Shown: positions 19,443-28,615, counted from the first letter of the stretch. The stretch: 64,000 nucleotides of DNA from Pseudomonas sp. MH9.2 (GCF_034353875.1 NZ_CP133784.1:3190501-3254500); one strand, 5' to 3'. Translations and numbers: made by a program. Notes: generated from the sequence alone by a model not told the origin.

Positions 19443-21011
19443 TTAATCCTCGAACAGAATCGGGCATTTCTCTGGTCCTTCGAGCTTGCGCAGTTCCTCG
19501 ATCACTTGGGGCCGGGCGCGCCTGAGGGTCAGGCTGCGGCCATGGGCACGCAGGCGGCGGGCTTCCTGATGGAGCATTTCAACGCCTGAATAATCGATGA
19601 AGTTGATGTGTTGCGCATCGATCACCACGCGCGGCCCCTTACTGCGTTGCAGAATGACTTGCAGGTAATGGCTGGCGCCGAAAAAGATCGAGCCGCCGAC
19701 CCGCAGGATATCGTCGTCGCCATCGCGCCACTGCTGGACCCGTGGTTGTGAGGTGCGCTTGAGGTAGAAGAACAGCGACGCCAGCACGCCCGCGTAAATC
19801 GCCGTTTGCAGCTCCAGCAACAGGGTCGCCAGGCAGGTCAGTGCCATCACCAGGAACTCTGGATGACTGACGCGGAACAGCGAGCGAATGCCGCGATGGT
19901 CGACCAATCCCCAGCAGATCAACAGGATCGATGCTGCCATGCTCGGGATCGGGATGTGTGCGATCAACGACGCCCCGGCCACCGCGAACAACGCCACCCA
20001 CAGCGCCGAAAATACCCCGGCCAATGGCGAGCGAGCGCCGCCTTCGTAACTCAGGCCTGATCGAGTAAAGGAGCCGGAGGACAGATAGCCCGAGAACAAG
20101 GCGCCCACCATGTTGGACAGGCCTTGGGCGCGAAGTTCTTGATTGGCGTTGAGCAATTGTTGCGAGCGTGCGGACAGCGAGCGGGCAATCGACAAGCTGG
20201 TGACCAGCCCGAGCATGCCTACTGCCACGGCACTGGGCAGGAGTTTCAGAGCCAGCTCCAGGTCCAGTGGTAATGCACTGAACGGCGGCAAATGCCCAAC
20301 GAAGGCGCTGACCAACTTAACGTGGCCGAACATCGCGGGCCACAGCCAGACCAACACACTCCCGGCCACCAGGGTGATCAGTAGCGTCGGCCAACGGGGC
20401 ACCAGGTATTTCAGAAACGCGCCCAGGCCCAGGGTTATGGCGCCTAGCATCAACGAGGGGTGGTCGATCTCGCCCCGATGCTCAAGCAGCGTCATCAGGC
20501 TTCGAAGCGCGGTAGTCTGGCCGCTGAGTTCCAGGCCGAACAAATTAGGCAGTTGCCCCAACGCAATCACCACGGCGGCGCCCAAGGTAAAGCCCAGCAC
20601 CACCGAATGTGAAACGAAGTTCACCACAGCGCCAAAGCGCAGCAGCCCCAGCAGCCATTGAAAGATCCCGGCGAGAAAGGTTAGCAACAGGATCAAGGTG
20701 ATGTAGTCCTGGCTGCCCGGAGCCGCCATGGGACTGATGCTGGCGTACAGCACGATAGAGATCGCCGCGGTGGGGCCGCAGATCAAGTGCCACGACGAGC
20801 CCCACAGGCAGGCGATCAGCACCGGAACGATGGCCGCGTACAGACCGTATTCAGGCGGCAAGCCGGCGATCAGGGCGTAAGCGATGGATTGCGGCAGCGC
20901 TAGAATCGCTCCGCTCAGCCCCACCACGGCATCACGACCGACGCTGGCGCGGGTCTGCCGGGGCAGCCATTCGAGGAACGGCAAAAATTTGTGGCGATTG
21001 AGCCAACCCAT
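19443..21011 (-). CDS. SulP-family anion transporter with STAS domain
   Basis: A 522-aa inner-membrane transporter of the SLC26/SulP family, which moves sulfate, bicarbonate or other anions. About a dozen hydrophobic segments fill residues 20-410, including the SulP signature ALPQSIAYALIAGLPPEYGLY near the N-terminus. A cytoplasmic STAS domain ends the protein with INFIDYSGVEML. It lies downstream of betC and choX on the same strand, separated by a 140-base gap with a hairpin, which suggests sulfate as substrate, although that is inference. Confidence 0.92.
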   Translation of the reverse strand: MGWLNRHKFLPFLEWLPRQTRASVGRDAVVGLSGAILALPQSIAYALIAGLPPEYGLYAAIVPVLIACLWGSSWHLICGPTAAISIVLYASISPMAAPGSQDYITLILLLTFLAGIFQWLLGLLRFGAVVNFVSHSVVLGFTLGAAVVIALGQLPNLFGLELSGQTTALRSLMTLLEHRGEIDHPSLMLGAITLGLGAFLKYLVPRWPTLLITLVAGSVLVWLWPAMFGHVKLVSAFVGHLPPFSALPLDLELALKLLPSAVAVGMLGLVTSLSIARSLSARSQQLLNANQELRAQGLSNMVGALFSGYLSSGSFTRSGLSYEGGARSPLAGVFSALWVALFAVAGASLIAHIPIPSMAASILLICWGLVDHRGIRSLFRVSHPEFLVMALTCLATLLLELQTAIYAGVLASLFFYLKRTSQPRVQQWRDGDDDILRVGGSIFFGASHYLQVILQRSKGPRVVIDAQHINFIDYSGVEMLHQEARRLRAHGRSLTLRRARPQVIEELRKLEGPEKCPILFED

Positions 21012-21084
21012 GAAACTCTCGGTAATTTTGCAGAGGCGTAAGGGTGAGGTTTTAGCGATGTGGGCGCAAGTGAAGGTGACCGCT

Positions 21085-21147
21085 GCGCGCTTCTACAGGG
21101 AAATGCGATCTACTGTAGAAGCGCGCTTGCCCGCGATAAGCCCAAAG
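21085..21147. repeat. REP-like 14-bp inverted repeat between choX and sulP
   Basis: GCGCGCTTCTACAG (21085-21098) and CTGTAGAAGCGCGC (21113-21126) are perfect inverted copies with a 14-base loop. The right arm continues as CTTGCCCGCGATAAG, like a REP. It follows the choX stop in the leftward direction and could reduce read-through into sulP. Confidence 0.7.
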
Positions 21148-21151
21148 GGCT

Positions 21152-22072
21152 TTAAAGCGTGGCTTTTACCGCCGTCAGTGCATCCTTCTCGTCGAGGGTT
21201 TTCACCCCGTCGAGCCATTTATCCAGGACTGCCGGGTTGGCTTTGATCCAGGCCTTGGCCGCTTCAGTGTTGGTGATTTTCTTGTTAACCACCTCGGCCA
21301 TGATGCTGTTCTCCATTTCCTGGGTGAAGCTCAGGTTGGTCAGCAACTTGCCTACGTTCGGACAGGCCTGGCTGTAGCCCTTGCGGGTCAGGGTATAAAC
21401 GCTGCCGGTGTCACCGAAATAAGCCTCGCCACCTTTGAGGTAGTGCATTTTCAGCTGCACGTTCATCGGGTGCGGGGTCCAGCCGAGGAACACCACGAAG
21501 CTTTGTTTCTTCACGTTGCGACTGACTTCAGCCAACATCGCCTGCTCACTGGACTCAACCAGTTTCCACTGGCCCAGGTCGAATTCGTTCTTTTTGATGA
21601 TCGATTGCAGCGACAGGTTGGCCGGTGCGCCGGAGCCGATGCCATACAGCTTCTTGCCGAACTTGTCGGCAAACTTGTTCAGGTCGGCAAAGTTATGCAC
21701 ACCCGCGTCCCAGACATAGTCCGGCACGGCGAGGGTGAATTCGGTGCCGTCCAGGTTCTTGGCCAACTGTGTGACATCGCCATTGGCCACGAACTTGTCG
21801 TAAAAGCCTTGTTGCGCAGGCATCCAGTTGCCGAGGAAGACATCCACCTGGCCATCCTTGAGCCCACCGTATGCAATCGGTACCGCGAGCGTGTCGACCT
21901 TGGCCTTGTAACCCATGCCGTCCAGCAAGACGCTGGCGATGGCGTTGGTCGCGGCGATATCGCTCCAGCCCGGATCCGCCATTTTTACCGTGCTGCAACT
22001 CTGCTCGGCATAAGCGGAAACGCTGCCCAATGCCATGAAACCGACCGCAAGTGTTGTGGATAACTTCATCAT
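21152..22072 (-). CDS. choX: Periplasmic choline-binding protein (ChoX-type)
   Basis: Substrate-binding protein of a choline ABC importer. After a signal peptide (1-22, ending AYA) the 306-aa protein keeps the residues that form the aromatic choline cage in ChoX: Trp36 and Asp38 (GWSD), Trp83 (GNWMP), Tyr119, Asn152 and Trp198 (LGWTPHP). No permease or ATPase gene is nearby, so it is an orphan binding protein and probably docks to a choline/betaine permease encoded elsewhere. It follows betC by 36 bases, which points to uptake of choline or a related quaternary amine. An alternative start is the second Met, one codon later. Confidence 0.92.
   Translation of the reverse strand: MMKLSTTLAVGFMALGSVSAYAEQSCSTVKMADPGWSDIAATNAIASVLLDGMGYKAKVDTLAVPIAYGGLKDGQVDVFLGNWMPAQQGFYDKFVANGDVTQLAKNLDGTEFTLAVPDYVWDAGVHNFADLNKFADKFGKKLYGIGSGAPANLSLQSIIKKNEFDLGQWKLVESSEQAMLAEVSRNVKKQSFVVFLGWTPHPMNVQLKMHYLKGGEAYFGDTGSVYTLTRKGYSQACPNVGKLLTNLSFTQEMENSIMAEVVNKKITNTEAAKAWIKANPAVLDKWLDGVKTLDEKDALTAVKATL
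22055..22063 (-). other. Consensus DnaA box (TGTGGATAA on plus strand)
   Basis: Exact 9-mer inside the signal-peptide codons of choX. A second copy lies 53 bases to the right (22116-22124). Confidence 0.45.
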
Positions 22073-22108
22073 GAGTGTGCCCCTTTGGTTTTTTTAGTCT
22101 TGGCAGGG

Positions 22109-23614
22109 TTAGGGTTGTGGATAACGTGCTTTGCGTTCCAAGTCATCAAGGTCGATGTGGTTACGCATGTATTGCTGACTGGCGTCTACCAGCGGCTGGT
22201 GATCCCAGCTCTTCAGCTTGCCGATGGCCAACGACTGCGCGACAAAGCGCCGCCGACGTTGACTGGCGAGCACTTGTTGGTGGATCGCCGGTATGTCCCA
22301 CTTGGCCCGTGCTTCGGCCAGAAAATCAGCGAACAGTTGCTGATGCGCCGGTGACTGGCTCAGCTCTTCGCGTTCTTGCGGATCATTGTTCACATCAAAC
22401 AGCAGGCAAGGGTCCTGTTCCGAATAGATGAATTTATAGGCGCCACGTCGAATCATCATCAACGGACCGATCGTGCCTTCGGCCATGTATTCGCCAAACA
22501 CTTCGTCATGCCCCGGCTCACCCCGCAAATGGGGGACCAGTGAGCGACCGTCTAACGGCAGGCCGGCTTCCAGTTCGCCCTCGGCCAGCGCAACGAAGGT
22601 TGGCAGTAAGTCGGCGGTGGACACCGCAGCGCTGACCCGACCCGCCGTGAACTGCCCCGGCGCGTAGACCAGCAGTGGTACGCGGGCTGACATCTCGAAC
22701 CAGTGCATTTTGTACCAGAGGCCGCGCTCGCCCAGCATGTCGCCGTGGTCGCCCGAGAACACGATAATGGTGTCGTCGGCCAGACCGGTGTCTTCGAGGG
22801 TTTGCAGGAGCTTGCCGACATTGCTATCGATGTAACTGCACGCCCCGAAATAGGCGCGGCGCGCATCGCGAATCTTATCCACAGGCATCGGCTTGTCCCA
22901 CAGGTCGTAGACCTTGAGCAGACGTTGCGAGTGCGGGTCTTGCCCGGCTTGATCGGCATGCGGTCGCGGCAGCGGGATGTCTTCGTCGCGGTACATGTCC
23001 CAGAAGGTTTTCGGGATGGTGTACGGGTCGTGAGGGTGGGTCATGGACACGGTCAGGCAGAACGGCTGATCACCCTCTTCGCGGATGTGATCGAACAAAT
23101 ATTGCTGGGCCTTGAACACCACCTCTTCGTCGAAATCCAGCTGATTGGTGCGCACGCAGGGACCGGCTTGCAGCACCGACGACATGTTGTGATACCAGCT
23201 TGGCCGCACATCCGGCTCGTCCCAGTTCACTGACCAGCCATAGTCAGCCGGGTAAATGTCGCTGGTCAGGCGTTCTTCATAGCCGTGTAACTGGTCCGGC
23301 CCGCAAAAGTGCATCTTGCCGGACAGCGCGGTCTTATAGCCGAGGCGACGCAGGTAATGGGCATAGGTCGGTACATCGGCCGGGAAATCAGCGGCGTTGT
23401 CATAGGCGCCGATCTTGCTCGGCAGTTGGCCGCTGACCAGGGTGAAACGCGAGGGCGCGCACAGCGGACTGTTGCAATAGGCAGCATCGAATACCACGCC
23501 TTCGGCGGCGAGGTGGCTCAGATTGGGCATTTTGATAGGAGATGAGGCGTAAAACGGCAACATCGGCGCGGCCATTTGATCGGCCATGATGAAAAGAATG
23601 TTCTTGCGCTTCAT
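22109..23614 (-). CDS. betC: Choline-sulfatase
   Basis: Hydrolyses choline-O-sulfate to choline and sulfate, feeding glycine betaine synthesis and sulfur supply. The 501-aa alkaline-phosphatase-superfamily enzyme has the metal site MADQ near residues 10-13, the formylglycine-forming motif CAPSR with Cys52, FSGDHGDMLGERGLWYKMHWFE split over residues near 280-305, and the C-terminal choline-sulfatase extension. No signal peptide is seen, so it is cytoplasmic. I start at the ATG at 23614, where MKRKNILFIMADQ matches the family; an ATG at 23632 is also possible. It is divergent from its likely regulator and upstream of choX. Confidence 0.95.
   Translation of the reverse strand: MKRKNILFIMADQMAAPMLPFYASSPIKMPNLSHLAAEGVVFDAAYCNSPLCAPSRFTLVSGQLPSKIGAYDNAADFPADVPTYAHYLRRLGYKTALSGKMHFCGPDQLHGYEERLTSDIYPADYGWSVNWDEPDVRPSWYHNMSSVLQAGPCVRTNQLDFDEEVVFKAQQYLFDHIREEGDQPFCLTVSMTHPHDPYTIPKTFWDMYRDEDIPLPRPHADQAGQDPHSQRLLKVYDLWDKPMPVDKIRDARRAYFGACSYIDSNVGKLLQTLEDTGLADDTIIVFSGDHGDMLGERGLWYKMHWFEMSARVPLLVYAPGQFTAGRVSAAVSTADLLPTFVALAEGELEAGLPLDGRSLVPHLRGEPGHDEVFGEYMAEGTIGPLMMIRRGAYKFIYSEQDPCLLFDVNNDPQEREELSQSPAHQQLFADFLAEARAKWDIPAIHQQVLASQRRRRFVAQSLAIGKLKSWDHQPLVDASQQYMRNHIDLDDLERKARYPQP
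22116..22124 (-). other. Consensus DnaA box (TGTGGATAA on plus strand)
   Basis: Exact 9-mer overlapping the 3' end of betC. Confidence 0.45.
22875..22883 (+). other. Consensus DnaA box TTATCCACA
   Basis: Exact 9-mer inside betC. Confidence 0.45.
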
Positions 23615-23715
23615 GTATTCGCGGCATTCCATAGTGGATATTTATGCGAGAGTGCTGCGCTTGAGGATGCGACCCACAGGTTTAGTGGTAAAGCCCATGC
23701 AAAACAATACCTAGG

Positions 23716-23730
23716 ATAAGCTCAGCTTAT
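23716..23730. promoter_or_regulatory. LysR-type operator (T-N11-A palindrome) at the regulator start
   Basis: ATAAGCT-C-AGCTTAT is a perfect 7-bp-arm palindrome containing T-N11-A (T23717 to A23729), the LysR binding pattern. It covers the first two bases of the regulator's ATG and faces betC about 100 bases away, so it may serve both autorepression and betC control. Confidence 0.55.
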
Positions 23731-24679
23731 GTATGAAGCTCTTGGTGATCTTTCACTGGATCTGCTGCGTGCTTTTGAGGCCGCCGCGAGACAGCGCAGC
23801 TTTACCGCGGCGGCTGTTGAGCTGGGCACCACGCAGCCTGCCGTCAGCCAGCAAATAAAACGCCTGGAAGAACAGCTTGCTACACGGTTGTTCGACCGCA
23901 TCTATCGGGGCATCGAGCTGACAGAGGCGGGCGAGGTGCTGTTCGGTTATGTGCAAGCCGGGTTGCAGTCCATCGAGGGCGGGCTAAATGCCGTCACCGC
24001 CCAGCGCCAACATGAGGTGCTGCAGGTCGCCACGGACTTTGCGTTTGCCGCCTATTGGTTGATGCCGCGTCTGCATCGGTTTCACCAGGCCAATCCGGAT
24101 GTGGACGTCAGCTTGGTCACCAGTGAGCGTAGTTACAACATGTTGCGCGCCGATGTCGACGTCGCGGTGCTGTTCGGCGATGGGCGTTTCAAGCAGGGTG
24201 AAAGCCGTTGGTTGTTCAGCGAAGAAGTGTTCCCGGTGTGCAGCCCGCAATTGCTGGCCGGGCGTTCCCTGCCCTTGCCCACTGATGCGCTGCTGGAGCT
24301 TCCACTGCTGCACTTGCGGGGCGAAGGCAGCAGCAATTGGTTCGACTGGAGCGGCGTGTTTCGTGCGCTGAATATTCAGCAGGCACCTGCCCCCGGCCAA
24401 TTGCGCTTCGACAATTACACCCTGCTGATCCAGGCTGCAATTGCCGGTCAGGGCGTGGCCATCGGTTGGCGGCATCTGGTCGATGCGCTGCTGGAGCAAG
24501 GGCTGCTCTGTCGCCCCATCGCCGCCACCGCCATCTCGGCCCACGGTTATTACGTCGTACTGCCCCAGCGAAAACGGCGAGTGCAACTGGTGCAGCAATT
24601 CGTCGACTGGCTGGCGACCGAGCAGGCGCAGAGTGGGGACTTGCTGGCGGGCAGGCCGTTGCCCTCGATTGCGGTGTGA
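23729..24679 (+). CDS. betR: LysR-family regulator of choline-sulfate utilisation
   Basis: A 316-aa LysR regulator divergently transcribed from betC, the arrangement seen for the choline-sulfate regulators of pseudomonads and rhizobia. The N-terminal helix-turn-helix reads RSFTAAAVELGTTQPAVSQQ (about 23-42), followed by the linker RIYRGIELTEAGEVLF. The C-terminal domain is a PBP2-type sensor. A T-N11-A palindrome overlaps its start codon. The ligand is probably choline-O-sulfate or choline, an inference from position only. The betR name is by this context. Confidence 0.88.
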   Translation: MYEALGDLSLDLLRAFEAAARQRSFTAAAVELGTTQPAVSQQIKRLEEQLATRLFDRIYRGIELTEAGEVLFGYVQAGLQSIEGGLNAVTAQRQHEVLQVATDFAFAAYWLMPRLHRFHQANPDVDVSLVTSERSYNMLRADVDVAVLFGDGRFKQGESRWLFSEEVFPVCSPQLLAGRSLPLPTDALLELPLLHLRGEGSSNWFDWSGVFRALNIQQAPAPGQLRFDNYTLLIQAAIAGQGVAIGWRHLVDALLEQGLLCRPIAATAISAHGYYVVLPQRKRRVQLVQQFVDWLATEQAQSGDLLAGRPLPSIAV

Positions 24680-24704
24680 TCCGGCAGTCGTCTACACATT
24701 TCAT

Positions 24705-25358
24705 TTAGCACACAAAATTCACGTGCTCTCGCACATGCAGGTTCAAGAGCAATTCATCCGCGATGCCTGCGGCCACTCGAGCCAGCCGCTCCAGGGGTTC
24801 GGCCAGGCCCGGTTCAAGGGTGTCGCTGATCTGGCTAAAGTGCTCGATGCTCAGCCCGAGTACGCCTTGGGGAGCGTTGACCAACGTCCAGTCCAGGTCA
24901 CTGTCGCGCAATAACTCGACGATGGTTTCCGCCGCATTTCGCTGTTGCTCGTCAGTTTCAGGCGCCTCGTCAAGCACGGCGAAGTTGCCCGCCAGCACCA
25001 GTCGCTTGATACCCATGCGTTGCATGCCTTGGATCAAGTTCTGGGTGGCGCTGATTTGATCTACTGGCCCCGGCGTTATCGCGGGTCGCGTTTCACCGCT
25101 GCCCACGGGCAATACGTGGGCGTCCAGCAGGCAAATGACCGCCGAGCAGCCAGCTACGCTTTGACTGACGCGCTCGGCGTCGAACAGGTTGCCGACTTTG
25201 GTGCGCAATCCCGGACGCGGCGCCAAGGCGTTCAAATCATCGAGAATGGCGATGACTTCATGCTGGCGCCGCAGGAATTCTGCCATCAAGGCGCTGCCAA
25301 AACTGCTGATGGCACCGTACAAAACCAGTTTCAGAACCGGAGTTTCGGCATTCTTCAT
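24705..25358 (-). CDS. NAD(P)-binding Rossmann-fold protein (NmrA/SDR-like)
   Basis: A 217-aa soluble protein. It begins LKLVLYGAISSFGSALMAEF (residues 9-28), a Rossmann strand-turn-helix with a weakened glycine motif (GAxxxxG). KRLVLAGNF near residue 120 and the DLDWTLVNAP segment near 155 match atypical short-chain dehydrogenases and NmrA-like sensors. No Tyr-x3-Lys catalytic pair is evident, so it may bind NAD(P) without classic dehydrogenase chemistry. AAGGA precedes the ATG. It converges with the regulator upstream in the map, and no functional partner is apparent. Confidence 0.7.
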   Translation of the reverse strand: MKNAETPVLKLVLYGAISSFGSALMAEFLRRQHEVIAILDDLNALAPRPGLRTKVGNLFDAERVSQSVAGCSAVICLLDAHVLPVGSGETRPAITPGPVDQISATQNLIQGMQRMGIKRLVLAGNFAVLDEAPETDEQQRNAAETIVELLRDSDLDWTLVNAPQGVLGLSIEHFSQISDTLEPGLAEPLERLARVAAGIADELLLNLHVREHVNFVC

Positions 25359-25375
25359 AGCGAGTAATCCTTGTC

Positions 25376-25384
25376 TGTGGATAA
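25376..25384 (-). other. Consensus DnaA box (TGTGGATAA on plus strand)
   Basis: Exact 9-mer in the divergent gap between the Rossmann-fold gene and the DOPA-dioxygenase-like gene; the rightmost exact copy I found. Confidence 0.5.
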
Positions 25385-25459
25385 CGTCTCTCTAAGGTTC
25401 TGACCCTTTTTATCCCGCAGCAGTTCGCGTCCGCGCAGCGGTTATTTGGAGATTGAGCA

Positions 25460-25792
25460 ATGCACGGTGTTGAGGGCTACCACGCCCACGTTTATTTCGA
25501 CGAGCAGACCATCGATCAGGCCCGTGCATTGTGCGAAGAGGTTGCGCGGCGTTTTGGGGTAAAGATGGGGCGGATGCATGAAAAGCCGGTAGGTCCGCAC
25601 CCAAACTGGAGCTGCCAGCTGGCGTTTGATCACGCCCAGTTGGCGGATGTGGTGCTCTGGCTGGCGCTTAATCGCAAGGGGTTGGTGGTGTTGCTGCACC
25701 CGCTGACGGGCGATGACCTGGCGGACCACACGGAGCATGCGATCTGGATGGGGGCGGTTCGGGATCTGGACGTTTCGATGTTCAAGCGGTAA
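25460..25792 (+). CDS. DOPA 4,5-dioxygenase-family protein
   Basis: A 110-aa protein of the small DOPA_dioxygen family, extradiol-type enzymes or homologues first known from fungal betalain-like pigment synthesis. The family's histidine motifs are all present: GYHAHVYF (His8, His10), VGPHPNWSCQ and LLHPLTGDDLADHT. A GGAG site lies 8 bases before the ATG. The bacterial substrate is unknown. It stands alone and converges with the CigR-like gene across an inverted repeat. Confidence 0.88.
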   Translation: MHGVEGYHAHVYFDEQTIDQARALCEEVARRFGVKMGRMHEKPVGPHPNWSCQLAFDHAQLADVVLWLALNRKGLVVLLHPLTGDDLADHTEHAIWMGAVRDLDVSMFKR

Positions 25793-25814
25793 GAGGGTTA
25801 GTCAGCGTGACGAA

Positions 25815-25859
25815 TCTGCAGGAGAAACCGGGACGCGCAGTCGGGTTGGCTCCTGCAGA
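25815..25859. repeat. Inverted repeat with CTGCAGGAG arms between convergent genes
   Basis: TCTGCAGGAG (25815-25824) and CTCCTGCAGA (25850-25859) are perfect inverted copies, extended inward by AACC/GGTT. It sits between the DOPA-dioxygenase-like and CigR-like stops and may act as a shared stem-loop terminator. A relative of it occurs at 37461-37526. Confidence 0.65.
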
Positions 25860-25866
25860 GAATCAA

Positions 25867-26331
25867 TCAGTTCAGCACGCCCTCAAGGATGGTGTAGATC
25901 ACCCCGGTGGTCAGCGCGATCAACACTATGTCGGGGCCCACTCGACGCCATTCGTAACCGTCGTAACGCGGCAATTGCTCAATCGCGCGCGGGTCCAGGC
26001 GCTCGCCGTAGCCGTAGGGCAGTGGACGGCCGCGCTCAATACGGAAGCCTGGAGGCAGAGGTTGGCCACGACCGATGAATTCGCGGTGATCATGAAAGGA
26101 CCGTCGCGCCTCGTCAAAATTTTCTGGCGGGCGACGTGGGCCATGATCGTCACGACGATCATTGCGCTCATCGTGGCCGCGATTTTCCTGGTTGCCATTG
26201 CCTTGGTGATTTTCGCCCTGACGGCCGCCATCCTGGCCGCCACGCTGATCGCGTTCATCGGCATGCAACAACGGGCTGGCACTGATCATCAAGATACCCA
26301 GGCCTGCAATCAAACGGGTTGGCAGTTTCAT
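25867..26331 (-). CDS. RcnB/CigR-family periplasmic protein
   Basis: A 154-aa exported protein. The signal peptide (1-24, ending LLHA) is followed by a very hydrophilic Gly/Asn/Asp/Arg-rich stretch (about 26-68) and then a C-terminal RcnB-type domain with GYGERLDPRAIEQLPRYDGY, EWRRVGPDIVLI and a hydrophobic tail. RcnB limits Ni/Co efflux stress in E. coli and CigR restrains virulence in Salmonella; which applies here is unknown. The low-complexity region is biased in composition but the frame is intact. Confidence 0.82.
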   Translation of the reverse strand: MKLPTRLIAGLGILMISASPLLHADERDQRGGQDGGRQGENHQGNGNQENRGHDERNDRRDDHGPRRPPENFDEARRSFHDHREFIGRGQPLPPGFRIERGRPLPYGYGERLDPRAIEQLPRYDGYEWRRVGPDIVLIALTTGVIYTILEGVLN

Positions 26332-26357
26332 TTCTCGTTCCTCGAAATTCGGTCAGC

Positions 26358-26393
26358 AAAAAGGGGTTTAAGCCATCGGCTCTAAACCCCTTT
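26358..26393 (-). terminator. Terminator of trpBA
   Basis: AAAGGGGTTTA (26360-26370) and TAAACCCCTTT (26383-26393) form an 11-bp stem with an inner GCC/GGC pair. On the minus strand it is followed by five T. It lies 60 bases after the trpA stop codon. Confidence 0.85.
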
Positions 26394-26452
26394 CGCTTGT
26401 TACTTGGTGTGTCTGCCGAGGTTTAAATTCCTCGCTCACCCAATCTTTACTC

Positions 26453-27265
26453 TTACTTGACACGGGCCTTGCGCACGCCTTCGGCCAAGGCCGAGCACAG
26501 GCTCAACACGTCGTCGATTGCCTGCTTCGGTGACGCGGCGGTGGCGATCTTGTCCACCAGTGCCGAACCCACTACAACGCCGTCAGCCAGTCTGGCAATC
26601 GCGGCCGCCTGCTCTGGAGTACGGATACCGAAACCGACGCTGATTGGCAGATCGGTGTGGCGACGCAGACGTTCGATGGCGGTTTTAACTTGATCCGAGG
26701 TCGCGGAACCGGCCCCGGTGACACCCGCGACCGACACGTAGTAAACGAAGCCGGAGCTGCGTTCCAGCACGCGTGGCAGGCGCGCGTCATCGGTGGTCGG
26801 TGTGGTCAGGCGAATGAAATCGATGCCTGCGGCCTGGGCCGGGGTTGCCAGTTCGGTGTCATGCTCTGGTGGCAGGTCGACGATGATCAAACCGTCGACC
26901 CCGACTTCTTTGGCTTGAGCGACGAACGCTTCGACGCCAAAGCGGTGGATCGGGTTGTAGTAACCCATCAGCACGATCGGGGTGGTCTGGTCATTGACGC
27001 GGAATTCGCCAACCATTTTCAGGGTTTTCGCCAGTGTCTGCCCAGCGTCCAGTGCGCGCAGGGTCGCCAGCTGGATCGCCACGCCGTCGGCCATTGGATC
27101 GGTGAACGGCATGCCCAACTCAATCACATCGGCACCCGCTGCTGGCAGGCCTTTAAGAATGGCCAGCGATGCATCGTAGCCAGGGTCGCCGGCGGTGACG
27201 AAGGTCACCAGTGCCGCACGGCCTTCGGTTTTCAGCTCGGCAAAGCGTTGTTCCAGGCGGCTCAT
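26453..27265 (-). CDS. trpA: Tryptophan synthase alpha chain
   Basis: Splits indole-3-glycerol phosphate into indole and glyceraldehyde 3-phosphate and passes indole to TrpB. The 270-aa TIM barrel has its catalytic acids at Glu49 (VIELGMPF) and Asp60 (DPMAD), plus [10 protein letters not shown] and GFGIRTPEQ. Its ATG overlaps the trpB stop in an ATGA, matching the 1:1 alpha2beta2 complex. Confidence 0.98.
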   Translation of the reverse strand: MSRLEQRFAELKTEGRAALVTFVTAGDPGYDASLAILKGLPAAGADVIELGMPFTDPMADGVAIQLATLRALDAGQTLAKTLKMVGEFRVNDQTTPIVLMGYYNPIHRFGVEAFVAQAKEVGVDGLIIVDLPPEHDTELATPAQAAGIDFIRLTTPTTDDARLPRVLERSSGFVYYVSVAGVTGAGSATSDQVKTAIERLRRHTDLPISVGFGIRTPEQAAAIARLADGVVVGSALVDKIATAASPKQAIDDVLSLCSALAEGVRKARVK

Positions 27266-28491
27266 ACCAGTTTCTCCTGAGTCTTGGCATCGGCGGCCAT
27301 ATGGTCCATCACGGTTTGCATGTCTTTATCGCCACGGCCCGAGAGGCAGACCACCATCAAGTGGTCATCGCGCAGGTTGCTTGCACGTTTCATGGCTTCG
27401 GCCAAGGCGTGCGCGGTCTCCAGAGCGGGGATGATGCCCTCCAGGAGGCAGCAGTGGTGGAAGGCTTCGAGGGCTTCGTCATCCGTGATGCTGACGTACT
27501 CAACGCGCTTCACTTCATGCAGGTAAGCGTGCTCAGGGCCAATGCCAGGGTAATCCAGGCCAGCTGAAATCGAGTGCGCGTCGGTGATCTGGCCGTCGGC
27601 ATCCTGGAGCAGATAGGTGCGATTGCCGTGCAATACGCCGGGAACACCGCCGTTCAGGCTGGCGGCGTGCTTGCCGGTATGAACCCCGTGACCACCGGCT
27701 TCGACGCCGATGAGTTTGACGCTGGCATCATTGAGGAACGAGTGGAACAGGCCCATGGCGTTGGAACCGCCACCGACACATGCGATAAGGCTGTCTGGCA
27801 GGCGGCCCTCTTTTTCCTGCAGTTGTACTTTGGTTTCTTTGCCGATGATCGACTGAAAGTCGCGCACCATCGCCGGGTACGGGTGTGGACCAGCCACGGT
27901 ACCGATCATGTAGAAGGTGTCGTCGACATTGGTCACCCAGTCGCGAAGGGCTTCGTTCATGGCGTCTTTCAGGGTGCCGGTGCCGGAGGTGACCGGGACG
28001 ATTTCCGCGCCCAACAGCCTCATGCGGAACACGTTGGCCTGTTGACGCTCGATGTCGGTGGCGCCCATATAGATCACGCACGGCAGACCGAAGCGGGCAG
28101 CGACGGTGGCGGTAGCCACGCCATGCATGCCAGCACCGGTTTCAGCGATCAGGCGTTTCTTGCCCATGCGCTTGGCCAGCAACACCTGGCCAATACAGTT
28201 GTTGATCTTGTGCGCGCCGGTGTGGTTCAGCTCTTCGCGCTTGAAGTAGATTTTCGCGCCGCCGCAATACTCGGTCAGGCGTTCCGCGAAATACAGCGGG
28301 TTTGGACGGCCGATGTAGTCGCGCTGGAAATAGGCCAGTTGCTCGATGAATTCAGGATCAATCTTGGCGGCTTCGTACTCGCGGTTCAGGTCGAGTACCA
28401 GTGGCATCAAGGTTTCAGCCACGTAGCGGCCGCCGAATGAGCCAAACAGGCCATTGGCATCAGGGCCGCTGCTGAAGTTAGTCTGGGTCAT
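27262..28491 (-). CDS. trpB: Tryptophan synthase beta chain
   Basis: PLP enzyme that condenses indole with serine to tryptophan. The 409-aa protein carries the PLP lysine in HTGAHKIN (Lys95), the phosphate-binding GGGSNAMG loop and [10 protein letters not shown] at the N-terminus. The frame is open to 28566, but I start at the ATG at 28491 behind GGAGGT with an ideal spacer. It is divergent from trpI; in pseudomonads TrpI activates trpBA when indoleglycerol phosphate accumulates. Confidence 0.98.
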   Translation of the reverse strand: MTQTNFSSGPDANGLFGSFGGRYVAETLMPLVLDLNREYEAAKIDPEFIEQLAYFQRDYIGRPNPLYFAERLTEYCGGAKIYFKREELNHTGAHKINNCIGQVLLAKRMGKKRLIAETGAGMHGVATATVAARFGLPCVIYMGATDIERQQANVFRMRLLGAEIVPVTSGTGTLKDAMNEALRDWVTNVDDTFYMIGTVAGPHPYPAMVRDFQSIIGKETKVQLQEKEGRLPDSLIACVGGGSNAMGLFHSFLNDASVKLIGVEAGGHGVHTGKHAASLNGGVPGVLHGNRTYLLQDADGQITDAHSISAGLDYPGIGPEHAYLHEVKRVEYVSITDDEALEAFHHCCLLEGIIPALETAHALAEAMKRASNLRDDHLMVVCLSGRGDKDMQTVMDHMAADAKTQEKLV

Positions 28492-28615
28492 GGGACCTCC
28501 AGGTGGTTTGAAGAAAAGGATTAGCCAATCAGGCAATGAGCTCACTTTAACCAGCACGAGCATCAATGAAAACCGATAAGATCAACGCAACCTGTCAGGA
28601 AAACTCACAGATACC
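28492..28615. promoter_or_regulatory. Divergent trpBA/trpI control region
   Basis: This 124-base gap between the trpB and trpI starts must contain both promoters and, by analogy with P. aeruginosa and P. putida, the TrpI sites. I did not find a clean palindrome that fixes the sites. Confidence 0.6.
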
